Shown here piece by piece: positions 8,524-17,400 of a DNA stretch of 64,000 nucleotides (its first letter is position 1; every line of letters begins with the position of its first letter). The DNA lies in assembly GCA_900545535.1 (NCBI GenBank), contig UQZN01000013.1:1-64000 (forward strand). The letters run 5' to 3'. The translations under genes were made by a program, and so were the position numbers. This stretch comes from an uncultured Phascolarctobacterium sp. GTDB lineage: Bacteria > Bacillota > Negativicutes > Acidaminococcales > Acidaminococcaceae. The notes under the pieces were generated by a model that had not been told where the DNA came from, ran no database searches, and was given only the letters and a program-made list of their open reading frames with translations.

Positions 8524-9017
8524 TTATGTTGGATTTCGACACCAGAGATTTTATGGTCACTAGGGTCGATATGCAATTCCATTTGGACTGCTTTGTTGTA
8601 GGTGTAATTTCTCTGCACAGCCACCGGGATATAGGTGTTGCTTTTATGTCTCCCTATGCCGATGCCTATTTCCCACTTGGGAACCATATGGTTGACCAGA
8701 GGGGTGACATCTATTTCCTGCTGTAATGTAGCAGTATAAGGAGTAGCATAAGCTGTAGAAGCAGAGGCAGGAGTTGTCTTATCGTAAATAGGCACCTCTA
8801 CTTTCTTTTGATTAATTGTGGCGATATATTTTTGTTCGACAATCAGGTCGGGGGCTGCCGTGGTTTCCTTTGGGGTTACCTTAAGGTTGGCAGTGGAGCT
8901 GATGGTGTTTGTTGGTGGAGCGGATATTGCAGGTTGGCTATTGATAGGGAGTAGGCAATAAGTTACTGAGGCTCCCAATAGTAAACCAAAGGTGAATATG
9001 AATAGGTTAGATTTCAT
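8511..9017 (-). CDS. membrane-anchored periplasmic phage protein, spanin candidate
   Basis: 168 residues with one N-terminal transmembrane or signal segment (LFIFTFGLLLGASVTYCLLP) followed by a Ser/Thr/Pro/Ala-rich linker. A basic C-terminal domain ends VQMELHIDPSDHKISGVEIQ and HKWRF. There is no lysine-free Cys lipobox at the predicted cleavage site. It is encoded right after a small membrane protein in a block downstream of terminase, the place where T7 has its Rz-like gp18.5. The host has an outer membrane, so a spanin is expected. I do not recognise the family, so this is a positional guess. Confidence 0.55.
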   Translation of the reverse strand: MKSNLFIFTFGLLLGASVTYCLLPINSQPAISAPPTNTISSTANLKVTPKETTAAPDLIVEQKYIATINQKKVEVPIYDKTTPASASTAYATPYTATLQQEIDVTPLVNHMVPKWEIGIGIGRHKSNTYIPVAVQRNYTYNKAVQMELHIDPSDHKISGVEIQHKWRF

Positions 9018-9020
9018 TGT

Positions 9021-9212
9021 TTAATAGGTTCCTCCTCCAAGTATTGCCGGGAGCATCATTTGGATTACCTTGAGTATTCCTGTGATTGCTTCATAGTTGG
9101 GTGTTCCTGTATGGTTGGTTAAGATTTTTGTTGTGTCGATAAGCCATACGAGGAATACGGTGGCTATTATTAAAATAAGTAGTCTTATGAATATGGTTTT
9201 AAGGGTGGTCAT
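9021..9212 (-). CDS. small membrane protein, holin-like candidate
   Basis: A 63-residue protein with a long N-terminal transmembrane helix (TIFIRLLILIIATVFLVWLI) and a second hydrophobic stretch near the C-terminus (VIQMMLPAILGGG). A strong ribosome binding site (AAGGAGG) precedes the ATG. It lies 4 bases upstream of the spanin candidate. It could be a second holin or pinholin-like protein in addition to the gp17.5-like gene at 11815-11994. The role is inferred from size, topology and position. Confidence 0.55.
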   Translation of the reverse strand: MTTLKTIFIRLLILIIATVFLVWLIDTTKILTNHTGTPNYEAITGILKVIQMMLPAILGGGTY

Positions 9213-9271
9213 AGTAGTGGTAGCCTCCTTATAAGATTTACTGACCTTTAGTAGTTATTTAGAATGTAGGC

Positions 9272-9303
9272 AGTAGCTACTCAGGAGGAGGGAAGTAGCT
9301 ACT
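9272..9303. repeat. inverted repeat AGTAGCTACT twice
   Basis: The palindrome AGTAGCTACT occurs at 9272-9281 and 9294-9303, so the RNA can fold into a 10-bp hairpin with a purine-rich loop. It lies between the phage promoters at 9.42-9.47 kb and the distal lysis/excisionase genes. No T-run follows on either strand, so an RNase III or other processing site is more likely than a terminator. Confidence 0.5.
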
Positions 9304-9419
9304 ACCTTAGGAGAATGAAGGAGAAAAGTAAAGGAGTCGTAATGGTTACCTCTGGAATACTCGTGTCCATTACTACGAGAGAACCCAGAGGAGGTCTATT
9401 AGTAACCTTTAGTCCCCTT

Positions 9420-9441
9420 CTTCTTGTATATGGAACGATAG
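9420..9441 (-). promoter_or_regulatory. phage RNA polymerase promoter, site 1 of the right-end pair
   Basis: On the minus strand this reads CTATCGTTCCATATACAAGA followed by AG, matching the shared element TTGTTCCACATACAAGAG except for two changes. It points toward the genes at 9212-8311 and lies just after the terminase gene, like the T7 promoter phi-OR. Confidence 0.65.
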
Positions 9442-9448
9442 CAATATG

Positions 9449-9468
9449 GTTATATGTGGAACAATTAG
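9449..9468 (-). promoter_or_regulatory. phage RNA polymerase promoter, site 2 of the right-end pair
   Basis: Minus strand TAATTGTTCCACATATAACC. The core is perfect, but the initiation region (ATAACC instead of CAAGAG) is of the weaker type also seen at 28940-28958. It forms a tandem pair with 9420-9441. Confidence 0.6.
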
Positions 9469-9494
9469 ATACCGAGGGTAAGAGTTACCGACAA

Positions 9495-11228
9495 CTAACT
9501 ATTGAAGAACCTTTCTACTATGTTCAGGTCTTCATAGCCATAACTACTCCTGCCTTTACTTGCTTTTTTAACAGGGAGTTCTTCTTCGTAACTTATGCCT
9601 CTGTCTGGGTCTAACCATTTTTCAAGTTCTTCCTCCAGTAGTTCCTCAAGACCTACCTGTGCATCTCTATCTAAAACCTCTAACCAATGAGCTACGGCCA
9701 TTGTAACTGCGTCTAAACGGTCATCATGGGCTAAGGCTCCTCGGTCTCTGGAAATGCGGGTGAGCTGGTAGATGAGGGAGTAAGCAGGATCTTTTTCATA
9801 GACTCTGTAGTCCTCATGGATAACAGAGGTGTTGATTATCAACTTATGGCGCATCATTACAGGTTCAAGAGTGTCGATGATACGCAATTCTTTCTGTTTG
9901 CTGTTTTTGATTTCTTCTACAGAACAGGGATGGATGTTGTTAAGGACAGGTTTGAGAAGTTGGACGAACATACCATCACCAAAGTTGGCTTCGACAACGA
10001 TCTCATTGACTCCATAGAATTTAGCTTTTGTAGCAAGGGCTTGTAAGGTAGCGTCTGTGTACCCTTCACGGTATCCACCAACTTCCATGAGGAACAGGTA
10101 GCCGTTTAGAAATTTAACTATAGCGTAGGCTGTTTCGTCCTTCCCTCTGCCACTGGGGTCGATTGCCATTACCGTCCCTGTGTACTTTGAGACCTCCTGT
10201 GAGCGGAGTAATGGCGAATAGAAGTAATCACCCTTAAGGGCAACGCAAGGCACCTCAGGGAGCCTCTGAGACGCTCCAGAAGCCCATGACCATTGCAGGG
10301 ATGCTTCTTCGAGGTCGAGATCAGCGACAATAAAGTCAGCTACTTTGAGCGGATATTTTTCGGCATCTGAGAGGTTGGTGTTGAGTTTGAATTGTAGGGC
10401 AAAGCCAGCCTTACCATAGGAGAGGCGACGTTTTGCTATTTCTTCTTCGTTGAACCTTGCGGGGTCTGTTGGATAGCCTGCATAGGCTTCTGGGTTGGCA
10501 TCATATTGCCGGGCGATATAATGGGCTAGGTTTTTACCATATTCCTCACGTTCCTTAGGGCTTTCCGGGTAAACTACAGGATAGATGATGGCGACATAGC
10601 CACGGTTTTGTAGTTCGTTATAGATGGACATTTCATTCTGAGGGGTGCCAAGGTAGAGTATTTGACCACCCGGTTTAAGGATCGCATCAAATTCCTTGAC
10701 TGCTTCTGAGAGTTTGTCACGCTGCATTTGGGTGCCGGAATTGTTAGGGACTTCGATGTCATCTGCAATGAGCAGGTCAGCACGAGAACCTGTGATTTGT
10801 CCAGTGATGCCGACAGACTTGACGGAAGGGGAGATGTCGGGGACTGCGAGGCCAACATCAAAAAGGTTTTGGGTGTCACGCTGCCCTCGGCGAGGAAGAA
10901 GTTCTTCAAGGAAAGGGAGGACTTGGATTATCCTTTTGATGAAGACGGCGTTAGCGTCAGCTCTATCTTTTGATGCAGAGATGATCTCGACTTTGAGCTG
11001 AGGATTACGCCATAGTGACCATACCGCATAGGCACAGGCAATAAATGATTTGGCAACACCACGGAAGCCTTCGACGATAATACGGTCACTGGGAGGTTTT
11101 TGCATGGTGTTGGCAATATCGTATTGGATAGGTGTAGGTTCCGGCAGGCCTATCATTTTCCAGACGATAAAAAGGAAGACCCTAAAGTCTTCCTTTGCAC
11201 GAGCTATTTGTTCTGGTGTCCAGTTAAT
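9495..11228 (-). CDS. terminase large subunit (T7 gp19-like)
   Basis: The DNA-packaging motor: an ATPase domain with the T7-type P-loop region GFRGVAKSFIACAYAVWSLW, Walker B (LLIADDIEVP) and the coupling segment YLGTPQNEMSIY. A C-terminal RNase-H-like nuclease follows (AIDPSGRGKDETAYAIV, EANFGDGMF, HDDRLDAVTMA). The first ATG is at 11156, but residues upstream of it (INWTPEQIARAKEDFRVFLF, then IVWK) align with the T7 gp19 N-terminus (AQLKGDFVAFLFVLWK). The only in-frame start with a ribosome binding site (GAGGTG, 7 bases before) is an ATT at 11228-11226, overlapping the stop of the small subunit as ATTAA. I therefore extend the gene to 11228. Confidence 0.93.
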   Translation of the reverse strand: MNWTPEQIARAKEDFRVFLFIVWKMIGLPEPTPIQYDIANTMQKPPSDRIIVEGFRGVAKSFIACAYAVWSLWRNPQLKVEIISASKDRADANAVFIKRIIQVLPFLEELLPRRGQRDTQNLFDVGLAVPDISPSVKSVGITGQITGSRADLLIADDIEVPNNSGTQMQRDKLSEAVKEFDAILKPGGQILYLGTPQNEMSIYNELQNRGYVAIIYPVVYPESPKEREEYGKNLAHYIARQYDANPEAYAGYPTDPARFNEEEIAKRRLSYGKAGFALQFKLNTNLSDAEKYPLKVADFIVADLDLEEASLQWSWASGASQRLPEVPCVALKGDYFYSPLLRSQEVSKYTGTVMAIDPSGRGKDETAYAIVKFLNGYLFLMEVGGYREGYTDATLQALATKAKFYGVNEIVVEANFGDGMFVQLLKPVLNNIHPCSVEEIKNSKQKELRIIDTLEPVMMRHKLIINTSVIHEDYRVYEKDPAYSLIYQLTRISRDRGALAHDDRLDAVTMAVAHWLEVLDRDAQVGLEELLEEELEKWLDPDRGISYEEELPVKKASKGRSSYGYEDLNIVERFFNS

Positions 11229-11457
11229 TTATATTCACCTCATTGTCAAAGACAGGGAGCTTTTCGGCAGCCTTTTGGAGCTGTTGGACTCCCGGTGTGT
11301 CGGGAGTGGTTTCCAGTCGGTTGTCCTTCATAAATTTGCGGACTTTTTCGAGGAAAGAAGGATTACGTCTTAGTTCAGGGTCTTGGAGACCTTCGAGTAA
11401 GGCTTGCAGTTCCAGTTCGGCCATTTCGTTAAGCAATTCAGGGTCAACTTTTACCAT
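11224..11457 (-). CDS. terminase small subunit (T7 gp18-like)
   Basis: A 77-residue acidic, helical protein (MVKVDPELLNEMAELELQAL ... NPSFLEKVRKFMKDNRLETT) directly upstream of and overlapping the large subunit, the same order and size class as T7 gp18. The small subunit recognises phage DNA and regulates the motor. Identification rests mainly on position and on the helical N-x-S-FLxKVRKFM-DN pattern. Confidence 0.8.
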   Translation of the reverse strand: MVKVDPELLNEMAELELQALLEGLQDPELRRNPSFLEKVRKFMKDNRLETTPDTPGVQQLQKAAEKLPVFDNEVNIN

Positions 11458-11807
11458 CTGGCAGTATACCCCCTGACATCTACATGAACGCCCCAGTCGT
11501 AGAGACCAATACCGTCTGCTCCGGCTTCTTCGGCAATCTTAAAGAGTTCTTCTGGAGTGTAGCCGGGAGGCGTTTGAACATCAGCGGCAGTACCATAGAC
11601 GTGCTGGGAGTTCCAGACCCCACCTACATCAGCGTTGTGAGTAGGGCAGCGGTAAGCGCAGGAGAGTTCCAGTGGACTGCCACAGATTTGACGCATACGC
11701 TCAAGAACCTGTGGCAGTCTTGGGTCAACACCTGCTCCATTATTAAGTCCGCCACAGCCACATTTACAAGCAAATTCGGATGAGTCAAAGTGTTCGGATA
11801 GTTTCAA
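11451..11807 (-). CDS. endolysin, peptidase M15 family (D-Ala-D-Ala carboxypeptidase-like)
   Basis: The M15/VanY zinc-site pattern is visible: SQHVYGTAADV (SxHxxGxAxD), then GVHVDVRG with the last zinc histidine. A Cys-rich N-terminal FACKCGCGG segment is typical of phage M15_3 endopeptidases. It would cut the peptide cross-links of peptidoglycan. An ATG at 11861 is possible, but a TTG at 11807 fits better. It comes 10 bases after the GGAG that also ends the holin gene, and the protein then begins LKLSEHFDSSEF as in relatives. No signal peptide is seen, so export would need the holin. The gene overlaps the terminase small subunit by 7 bases. Confidence 0.85.
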   Translation of the reverse strand: MKLSEHFDSSEFACKCGCGGLNNGAGVDPRLPQVLERMRQICGSPLELSCAYRCPTHNADVGGVWNSQHVYGTAADVQTPPGYTPEELFKIAEEAGADGIGLYDWGVHVDVRGYTARW

Positions 11808-11814
11808 GTGAATA

Positions 11815-11994
11815 TCACTCCTTTTTGGTAGTTTTATAGGTTTTATAAATGGTACAGACAATTTGTACTAAGATGTAAAGGATGGTCATTATATAGACCA
11901 TGTCAGACAAAGGCACCCCAAGTACGGAGAGGGTTGATACTCCGACCGGGGGTGCCATTTTTAGGGCTTCATCATGGAAGCTGTCGTTATTCAT
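11815..11994 (-). CDS. holin (T7 gp17.5-like small membrane protein)
   Basis: A 59-codon frame starting at the ATGA overlap with the upstream fibre-assembly gene. The product begins MNNDSFHDEALKMAPPVGVS and has one or two short hydrophobic stretches (LSVLGVPLSDMVYIMTILYI and LVQIVCTIY). A strongly basic tail (KTYKTTKKE) follows. Size, charge pattern and place between fibre genes and endolysin/terminase match T7 gp17.5, the class II holin that controls lysis timing. A strong hairpin lies inside the coding sequence. Confidence 0.75.
   Translation of the reverse strand: MNNDSFHDEALKMAPPVGVSTLSVLGVPLSDMVYIMTILYILVQIVCTIYKTYKTTKKE
11912..11956 (-). other. strong RNA hairpin inside the holin gene
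   Basis: GGCACCCC (11912-11919) pairs with GGGGTGCC (11949-11956), and CGGAG (11925-11929) pairs with CTCCG (11940-11944). On the mRNA it covers holin codons ~13-28. No T-run follows, so it is not a classical terminator. It may slow ribosomes or protect mRNA in a gene whose dose sets lysis time. Confidence 0.55.
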
Positions 11995-12485
11995 TTATTT
12001 CTTCCTTCTTCTAAAATAAAATCAGGCAATAGTGCCATTAGTTCGTCATTTTGTTGTGGTAGTGTTTTCTTTCCTGCCAATACTTCGTCAAGATATGAAT
12101 AGGCTGTTGCATATACTAGATCACGCCACTTTCTGAAAGCAGTTCCTTCTTGACGAAACTTTTCTATATCACTGTTCTCATAGGTTACTGCTGTAATGAT
12201 GCTGTCATATCCGTATTCTTGAGCCTTTTCGTCCATAATTTGACCGAGTTTGTCTGAAAAAGTTTTTCGTATTTCCTCTATTGTTGGTTCTTTTTCATCA
12301 ATAACTGGTGCTGAAAAAGTAATGTGACCATTTACAAGAGCAACATTATAACCAACTTCACAGTCAAGTTCTGTTACATCTACCCAATAAGGTTTACTGC
12401 CAAAAATAGCGGCTAAATCAGCAATACTGTTTGCTTCCAGAATTGCAATTACTTTACCATTTTGTATTTCTGCATATTTTTTCAT
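11991..12485 (-). CDS. tail fibre assembly / chaperone-like protein
   Basis: 164 residues beginning MKKYAEIQNGKVIAILEANS, a form common to small phage proteins encoded right after fibre genes (XkdW/DUF4376-like). The second half is helical (SDKLGQIMDEKAQEYGYDSI ... FRKWRDLVYATAYSYLDEVL). Such proteins help fold or attach fibres, or are minor tail components. The start (ATG after GAGGTAATATTTA) overlaps the preceding gene by one base, and its stop overlaps the holin start. Confidence 0.65.
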   Translation of the reverse strand: MKKYAEIQNGKVIAILEANSIADLAAIFGSKPYWVDVTELDCEVGYNVALVNGHITFSAPVIDEKEPTIEEIRKTFSDKLGQIMDEKAQEYGYDSIITAVTYENSDIEKFRQEGTAFRKWRDLVYATAYSYLDEVLAGKKTLPQQNDELMALLPDFILEEGRNK

Positions 12486-13201
12486 TAAATATTACCTCCG
12501 TATTCAATTATTACCCAACCGGGGCTGCCTGCACTTCCCGCTGAGCGTCCCTTTCCGCCAGCGCCACCATTACCACCATTACCGTAAGATGTACCTGCAT
12601 ATCCATCCCAGCCAGTTGAAGCCCTATTGCCACCTCCACCACCCGGTGCTGAAACACCAAAGGCAGATGAAGTACCGCCGCTAGCACCACTAGAACCGAC
12701 ATCATATGTTCCACTTCCTCTTGCGCCACCAGCACCTCCGTTGCCTACAATGACAGCTCCAACTTGGCCTCCTACAACGGTTGCTGGTACAGAAACTAAA
12801 CCACCACGTCCGCCTGAGCCTCCTGAATATTTAGAGTCGCTGTTATCGTTTGCTTCGAGCTTTCCAGCACCGCCGCCACCGCCACCTCCTGCGGATGTAA
12901 TCAACAGGTGGTCGACTCCAGCGGGTACTGTAAAGGTATAAGTACCGGGAGTCCAATATTCAGCACGGCCATAAGGGATGATACCACTTGCTAAGAAAGC
13001 TTGAGTGGTATTATTTTGAGAGATTGTTCCACTGGTAGCCCGATTATCGGAAGTGTTACCGACAGCTACGAAAGCAGGATAACCGTCTATTTGGAGTTGT
13101 TTATAGTTAGTCCCTGCTTCTGCTGATGTTGAATAAGCTTTAGCTTGCGTGATAGTACCAATAGCTTTTTTAAAGTTTAATTTTTTGGTAAATTCTGCCA
13201 T
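12485..13201 (-). CDS. glycine-rich tail fibre / receptor-binding tip protein
   Basis: 238 residues. The N-terminal part (to about residue 100) is ordinary. From GVDHLLITSAGGGGGGGAGK onward the protein is dominated by Gly, Ser and Ala with short hydrophobic islands, and it ends GSAGSPGWVIIEYGGNI. This is the 'glycine-rich domain' architecture of distal fibre tips, such as adhesins built from polyglycine-II bundles with variable loops that contact the receptor. The place right after the gp17-like fibre supports a host-recognition role. The GC-rich repeats explain the long false frames on the other strand here. Confidence 0.78.
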   Translation of the reverse strand: MAEFTKKLNFKKAIGTITQAKAYSTSAEAGTNYKQLQIDGYPAFVAVGNTSDNRATSGTISQNNTTQAFLASGIIPYGRAEYWTPGTYTFTVPAGVDHLLITSAGGGGGGGAGKLEANDNSDSKYSGGSGGRGGLVSVPATVVGGQVGAVIVGNGGAGGARGSGTYDVGSSGASGGTSSAFGVSAPGGGGGNRASTGWDGYAGTSYGNGGNGGAGGKGRSAGSAGSPGWVIIEYGGNI

Positions 13202-13205
13202 AATA

Positions 13206-14450
13206 TCATCCTATCCAAAATTCTGAACCATCAGGTAACACTAGATGTCCTTCGGAATTATATCGTGGAATTTTGTTGATAGCATTGCCTACATCAGTAT
13301 TAGATACATAATCCATAGCAGGAAGCTGATCTGCTGATACTTTTCCATCCACTAAGTCTGCTTTACTATTTAATAGATTGTTAGTTTCTGTTTTGTTATA
13401 GTAAGCAGTCACGTCTACTTTGGAAGCGTTTTCAGCGGCTCTATCAGCTTCGGTTTTAGCTCTATCGGCCTCTTGAGTCGCTGTCGTAGCTCCCTCAGTT
13501 GCAGTTTCAGCACTTGAAGCAGCATTAGTCGCAGATTTTTCAGCATTTCTTTCGGAAGTTTTAGAGTTTGTTTCAGAGATTTTTGCTTTTTCAGCAGAAG
13601 ATTTTGCATTAGTTTCAGAGATTTCTGCTGCATAAGCTTTATTTGAGGCTGTAGAGGCTGCGGCTGCTGCTTGCTGTTCTGCAATCAAAGCATTGTCCTC
13701 AGACGTTTTAGCCTTTAGTTCAGAAGCTTTTGCATTGGTTTCAGAGGTTTTTGCGACAATCTCAGAGGCCTTTGCATTAGTTTCAGAGTTAGCAGCTTTG
13801 TCTGCAAGTAGAGATACATCTGCGGTCTTTATGATAACAAAGTTTTTGAAATCATCTGTCAGTTGACTTGTATAGTTTTCTACATCCGTTTTAAAATTAT
13901 TGATTGCTTCAACAGTATTTTTTTCTAAAGTATTTATTGTAGTAATAGCTCCATCTCTTACCTTTACCATTTCTGAGATAAAACCGGTTTTGATATTTTC
14001 AATATAACTTTTCGTGACGGCATCTTGTGGTTCCACTGGGTCATCAACATTAGTGATCCTATGAAACCGAGCGTTCCATTGGTTATTTTCATCGATAACA
14101 ATACTGTTTGTTTTTGTCCAGTCTTCTTGTTCTTCTAAAATATGTAGTTGTTGAACTTGGCTAATAGTCATATCAGCAGCCTTTAAGACGCTTGCATCTT
14201 GCCAAGAAACCAAGCGTTCTGTTGAGGTTTCCCTTTGAATAACGATAATAGAACCAGATGCAGGGGCTGTGTTAAAGTTAATTTGCCGATTATCAACTAT
14301 ATAATTAGTACCATAAGAAAGTTTTTCATCATCTACGAAGACAACTACAAAAGAACCCTTTAGGTAATCGAATGGAATATCAAAGACTTCTTGTGTCCCA
14401 GTACCATAATAGGTAATGGATGTTTTTAATTCTGTTGCTATGGGTATCAT
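13206..14450 (-). CDS. tail fibre with T7 gp17-like N-terminal virion-attachment domain
   Basis: Residues ~1-130 match the N-terminal domain by which T7 fibres bind the tail (TYYGTGTQEVFDIPFDYLKG, then SASVLKAADMTISQVQQLHI-like sequence ending LEEQEDW). Residues ~140-345 are a long coiled coil with a repeat of about 7-8 residues (SETNAKASEIVAKTSETNAK). The end (INKIPRYNSEGHLVLPDGSE) is a short foldon-like tip. It lacks a large receptor domain, which is probably supplied by the glycine-rich protein encoded next. The ATG is very close to the AAAGGA ribosome binding site. Confidence 0.88.
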   Translation of the reverse strand: MIPIATELKTSITYYGTGTQEVFDIPFDYLKGSFVVVFVDDEKLSYGTNYIVDNRQINFNTAPASGSIIVIQRETSTERLVSWQDASVLKAADMTISQVQQLHILEEQEDWTKTNSIVIDENNQWNARFHRITNVDDPVEPQDAVTKSYIENIKTGFISEMVKVRDGAITTINTLEKNTVEAINNFKTDVENYTSQLTDDFKNFVIIKTADVSLLADKAANSETNAKASEIVAKTSETNAKASELKAKTSEDNALIAEQQAAAAASTASNKAYAAEISETNAKSSAEKAKISETNSKTSERNAEKSATNAASSAETATEGATTATQEADRAKTEADRAAENASKVDVTAYYNKTETNNLLNSKADLVDGKVSADQLPAMDYVSNTDVGNAINKIPRYNSEGHLVLPDGSEFWIG

Positions 14451-14467
14451 TTCCTTTCTAAAAGAAG

Positions 14468-14497
14468 TTTAAAAGGCTGCACGATGGCAGCCTTTTA
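14468..14497 (-). terminator. intrinsic terminator between gp16-like and fibre genes
   Basis: AAAAGGCTGC (14471-14480) and GCAGCCTTTT (14487-14496) form a 10-bp stem with a 6-base loop. On the minus strand the stem ends in TTTT and is followed by AAACTTCTTTT, a modest U-tract. It overlaps the stop codon of the gp16-like gene and would reduce fibre expression relative to upstream virion genes. Confidence 0.65.
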
Positions 14498-17400
14498 TTT
14501 TTGAGGGTTTTGAATGTATTTATAGTTAAGATAACGCTGGTTGGCTTTGCGTTGAATTGCATTGATTTTCTTGTTGATTTCATCTAGCTTAGTACGTTTT
14601 GTCGCACCATCTAATTTTTCATCATTCAAGATAATATTGTAGGTCTTACGGTGAGCATCAATTTGTTTCTTGGCACTCAGCATCCCTTTATAATTTTTTG
14701 ATTTATTTTTCTTGGAGCTGCTGTTATATTGCTTTTCAAGAGCATCCAAACCGTCATAGAATACCTCAGCACTTCGGGTTCGACTACCTTCTGTAAAGGT
14801 GAAGCGTGTAAGGTCTGTAAGTTTCTTATCAGGTGTAGCGTTTTCTTTAGCAAAAGCATCATAGGCACTAAGGAAAAAGATACCCATGGAACCTGTGACA
14901 GCTTTTATGGAGTTATCTACCTTGGCTGGACTGAGGAACCCTGTAGTTTTACCAATACTTTTAGCTACCTCGGATGTGTAGATGTTATATTGGTCAGGAG
15001 TTTCTTTTTTCATATCTCGGCTACTGACAATCGGTTTACCACGATAAAGATTATAGTTAAATATCCACTCAATGATAGGAAGAATAGCAGTAGGGATAGC
15101 ATTAGGCACAGTGTTACTGATTAAGAAACTGTTAAATGTATTGTGTTCTAATGCCTGTGGGTCATTATCAGCAATCATGTCTAAAGTCCGCTCTACTGCG
15201 GAACCAAAGAGATAACCAGGTAATTCTGGTTTAGGTACTTTAAAGATGGTGTCATTAAGTTCAAAAAACCAATATTTCATTTTGTCATCAAAAGGCATAT
15301 CACGATACCAGTCTTTGTCGTGATTTTGATACCAAAGGGCAATAGTAGGAAGTGTGATATAAGCAGTGCCAAAAGCAAGAGTTTCTTTTGGTTTTTCATA
15401 CGCCATCCGACAGAATTTATCAAAGCCTTGGATAGTGGCATTAAAGAAAGCTGTGTAACGATTAAGCTGTCTGCCTTTTGTACCTGCCCGGGCGAAGTTT
15501 AAAGTTAGGTCACGAGCTAAAGCTCCTGCTTTTTGGGGAGAATAACCTTTCTCTAATGCACGTTTAAACTCAGCAAGACGAGGAGCTTCCTCAACCATCT
15601 GGTTAAGATCAAGCATCGTGCTTATGGTCTTGTCACCAACTTTATACGCAAGGTTATCTTTATACCTAGGGGAATTACCAGCAGCTCTACGCAGTCTCTT
15701 TGTGATGTCCCTACTGTTACCAATGTAGGTTGAGAAGGGAACACCTTGTGCTTCAAAGCGAGCCATAAGTTCTTTATCAGCGCGACTAAAGAAACCTTCC
15801 AATGTTCCAAAAACAGGCTTGAGACCTGTTTCGGAAGCTAGTGATGCAAAAACACTGTCACGCAAAAAGTTCCAGACGGTGAAAGCTGGAGTAGATGTAG
15901 CACCAATACGGAGTGTCTTTGCGGAGGTAGTTGCTATTTTTGCTAAAATATTACTCATAGCAGCCGCAGTGCCTCTGTCCATTTCTTTTACAGCCTCGTA
16001 GACACCGGGGGCAATCGCTTGATAAGCTTTTTGTTTGCCATTTTCCCAGACTGTGAAGATACCTTTGGCACCTGCGGGACTGCTCCCTTTAACTTCCATA
16101 AGCAATGAAGCACTCTTATCTCTCTTTGCAAGTGCAGCAAGAGCCTGACCGACCTTATTTCGTTCACCATTATTTATTAAACGCATAACGGCTTGTTGCA
16201 TACTAACAATAGGGTCTTTTAATGATCGTTCGCTACCTTCTTCACTTAAAGCCTTGAAGAACTTGTCAATATCAACAAAGTTCTGATGTTTACCAAAAGA
16301 GGTATCCATAGCGTTCTCTAAGGAAAAATCACGGAAAAGTGGGACGTAGTGTGGATATTTTTCTTTGAAATCAGCAGCCATCTCTTTTTTCAGGAAGCCA
16401 AACATAACAGAAAGGTCAAGAATATTTTCATTAAAAAGTTGAAGTTGCTCTGCGGCTACCTTTAGAGCACCGGGGGCGTTCTTTATGGTCGCTACTGCAT
16501 CCGATTTTTTGATAGGGGTAACATAATCTGCTCGTCCTTCTACAATAGCAGCGATGGCTTTTTCTGTCTTAAGAATGGCTTTTTCGAGTTTTCGTGCTGC
16601 TTTATCGTTAAGAGTAGGGTCGATAGCTTTTAGCTTCTGTTGGAAGTCTGTAAGCTGCTCTGTGAGTTCTGTAACTTTCTCAATGTTTTTCAGATCGATA
16701 ACTTCGAGAGTGTGGAGAGCTGACATATAGCTAGTAAAGGCCTCATGCCAATCTTTAAGGCCATGCTTGCTTAGATACTCTTTATGTTTACCGGATTTAG
16801 CTAAGGCTTCCAGAGGTGCATAGACATCAGCAAAGGTAACTTTATTTAAGGGTATGTTGTACACTTCCTCTAAAGCACCTATGACATACTTACTGTCCAA
16901 TTTGGAAAGCCCTAAGAGCATCTGGGAACGAGCGGGGATAGTGCTTTTGATAGCTAAGGCTATGTCAGCAGGGGTTTCTTCTAGGCGGAGTTTATATTCA
17001 GCAAATTCCTCAAAGTCCTTAATGGCAGCACGGAAGATTGCTGTGTCATCAACTAAGGCATTTTTGACCGTATCAATATTTTTGATTACCTGTTGTTTTA
17101 TTGGAGTCTTAATGTCTCCTTCAAGAACAACAGCACCCCTAACACGAGCTTCTGCACTCTGTGTATACCATTTGCGAACCTGATTACTGAGAGTATCCAT
17201 TTTCTTTTGGAGTTTTGGGTCTTCTGCAAGTTTACTTGTGAAATCTTTATAATATCCCGGAAAGTTCTTTTCGGCTATCTCAGGGTTCATAACATATTCT
17301 GCCGTAAACTCAGCAATACCTTCTCCTCGTAACTCCCAATCTTTATACTGACCATCTTTCCATACACTTTTAGCTGCTGCCTCCAACTCAATATCATGCC

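Noticed and set aside
9315..9614. Plus-strand open frame of 99 codons after the terminase gene
   Set aside because: It runs antisense over phage promoters and the end of terL, has no recognisable domain and no gene neighbours on that strand.
12627..12941. Proline/alanine-rich plus-strand frame in the tail region
   Set aside because: Antisense shadow of the glycine-rich fibre tip gene; Gly codons read backwards give Pro/Ala.
13415..13800. Possible tandem repeats or CRISPR-like array in the fibre gene
   Set aside because: The regular spacing comes from coiled-coil heptads (SETNAKASE-type) within an intact reading frame; no spacer/repeat structure.
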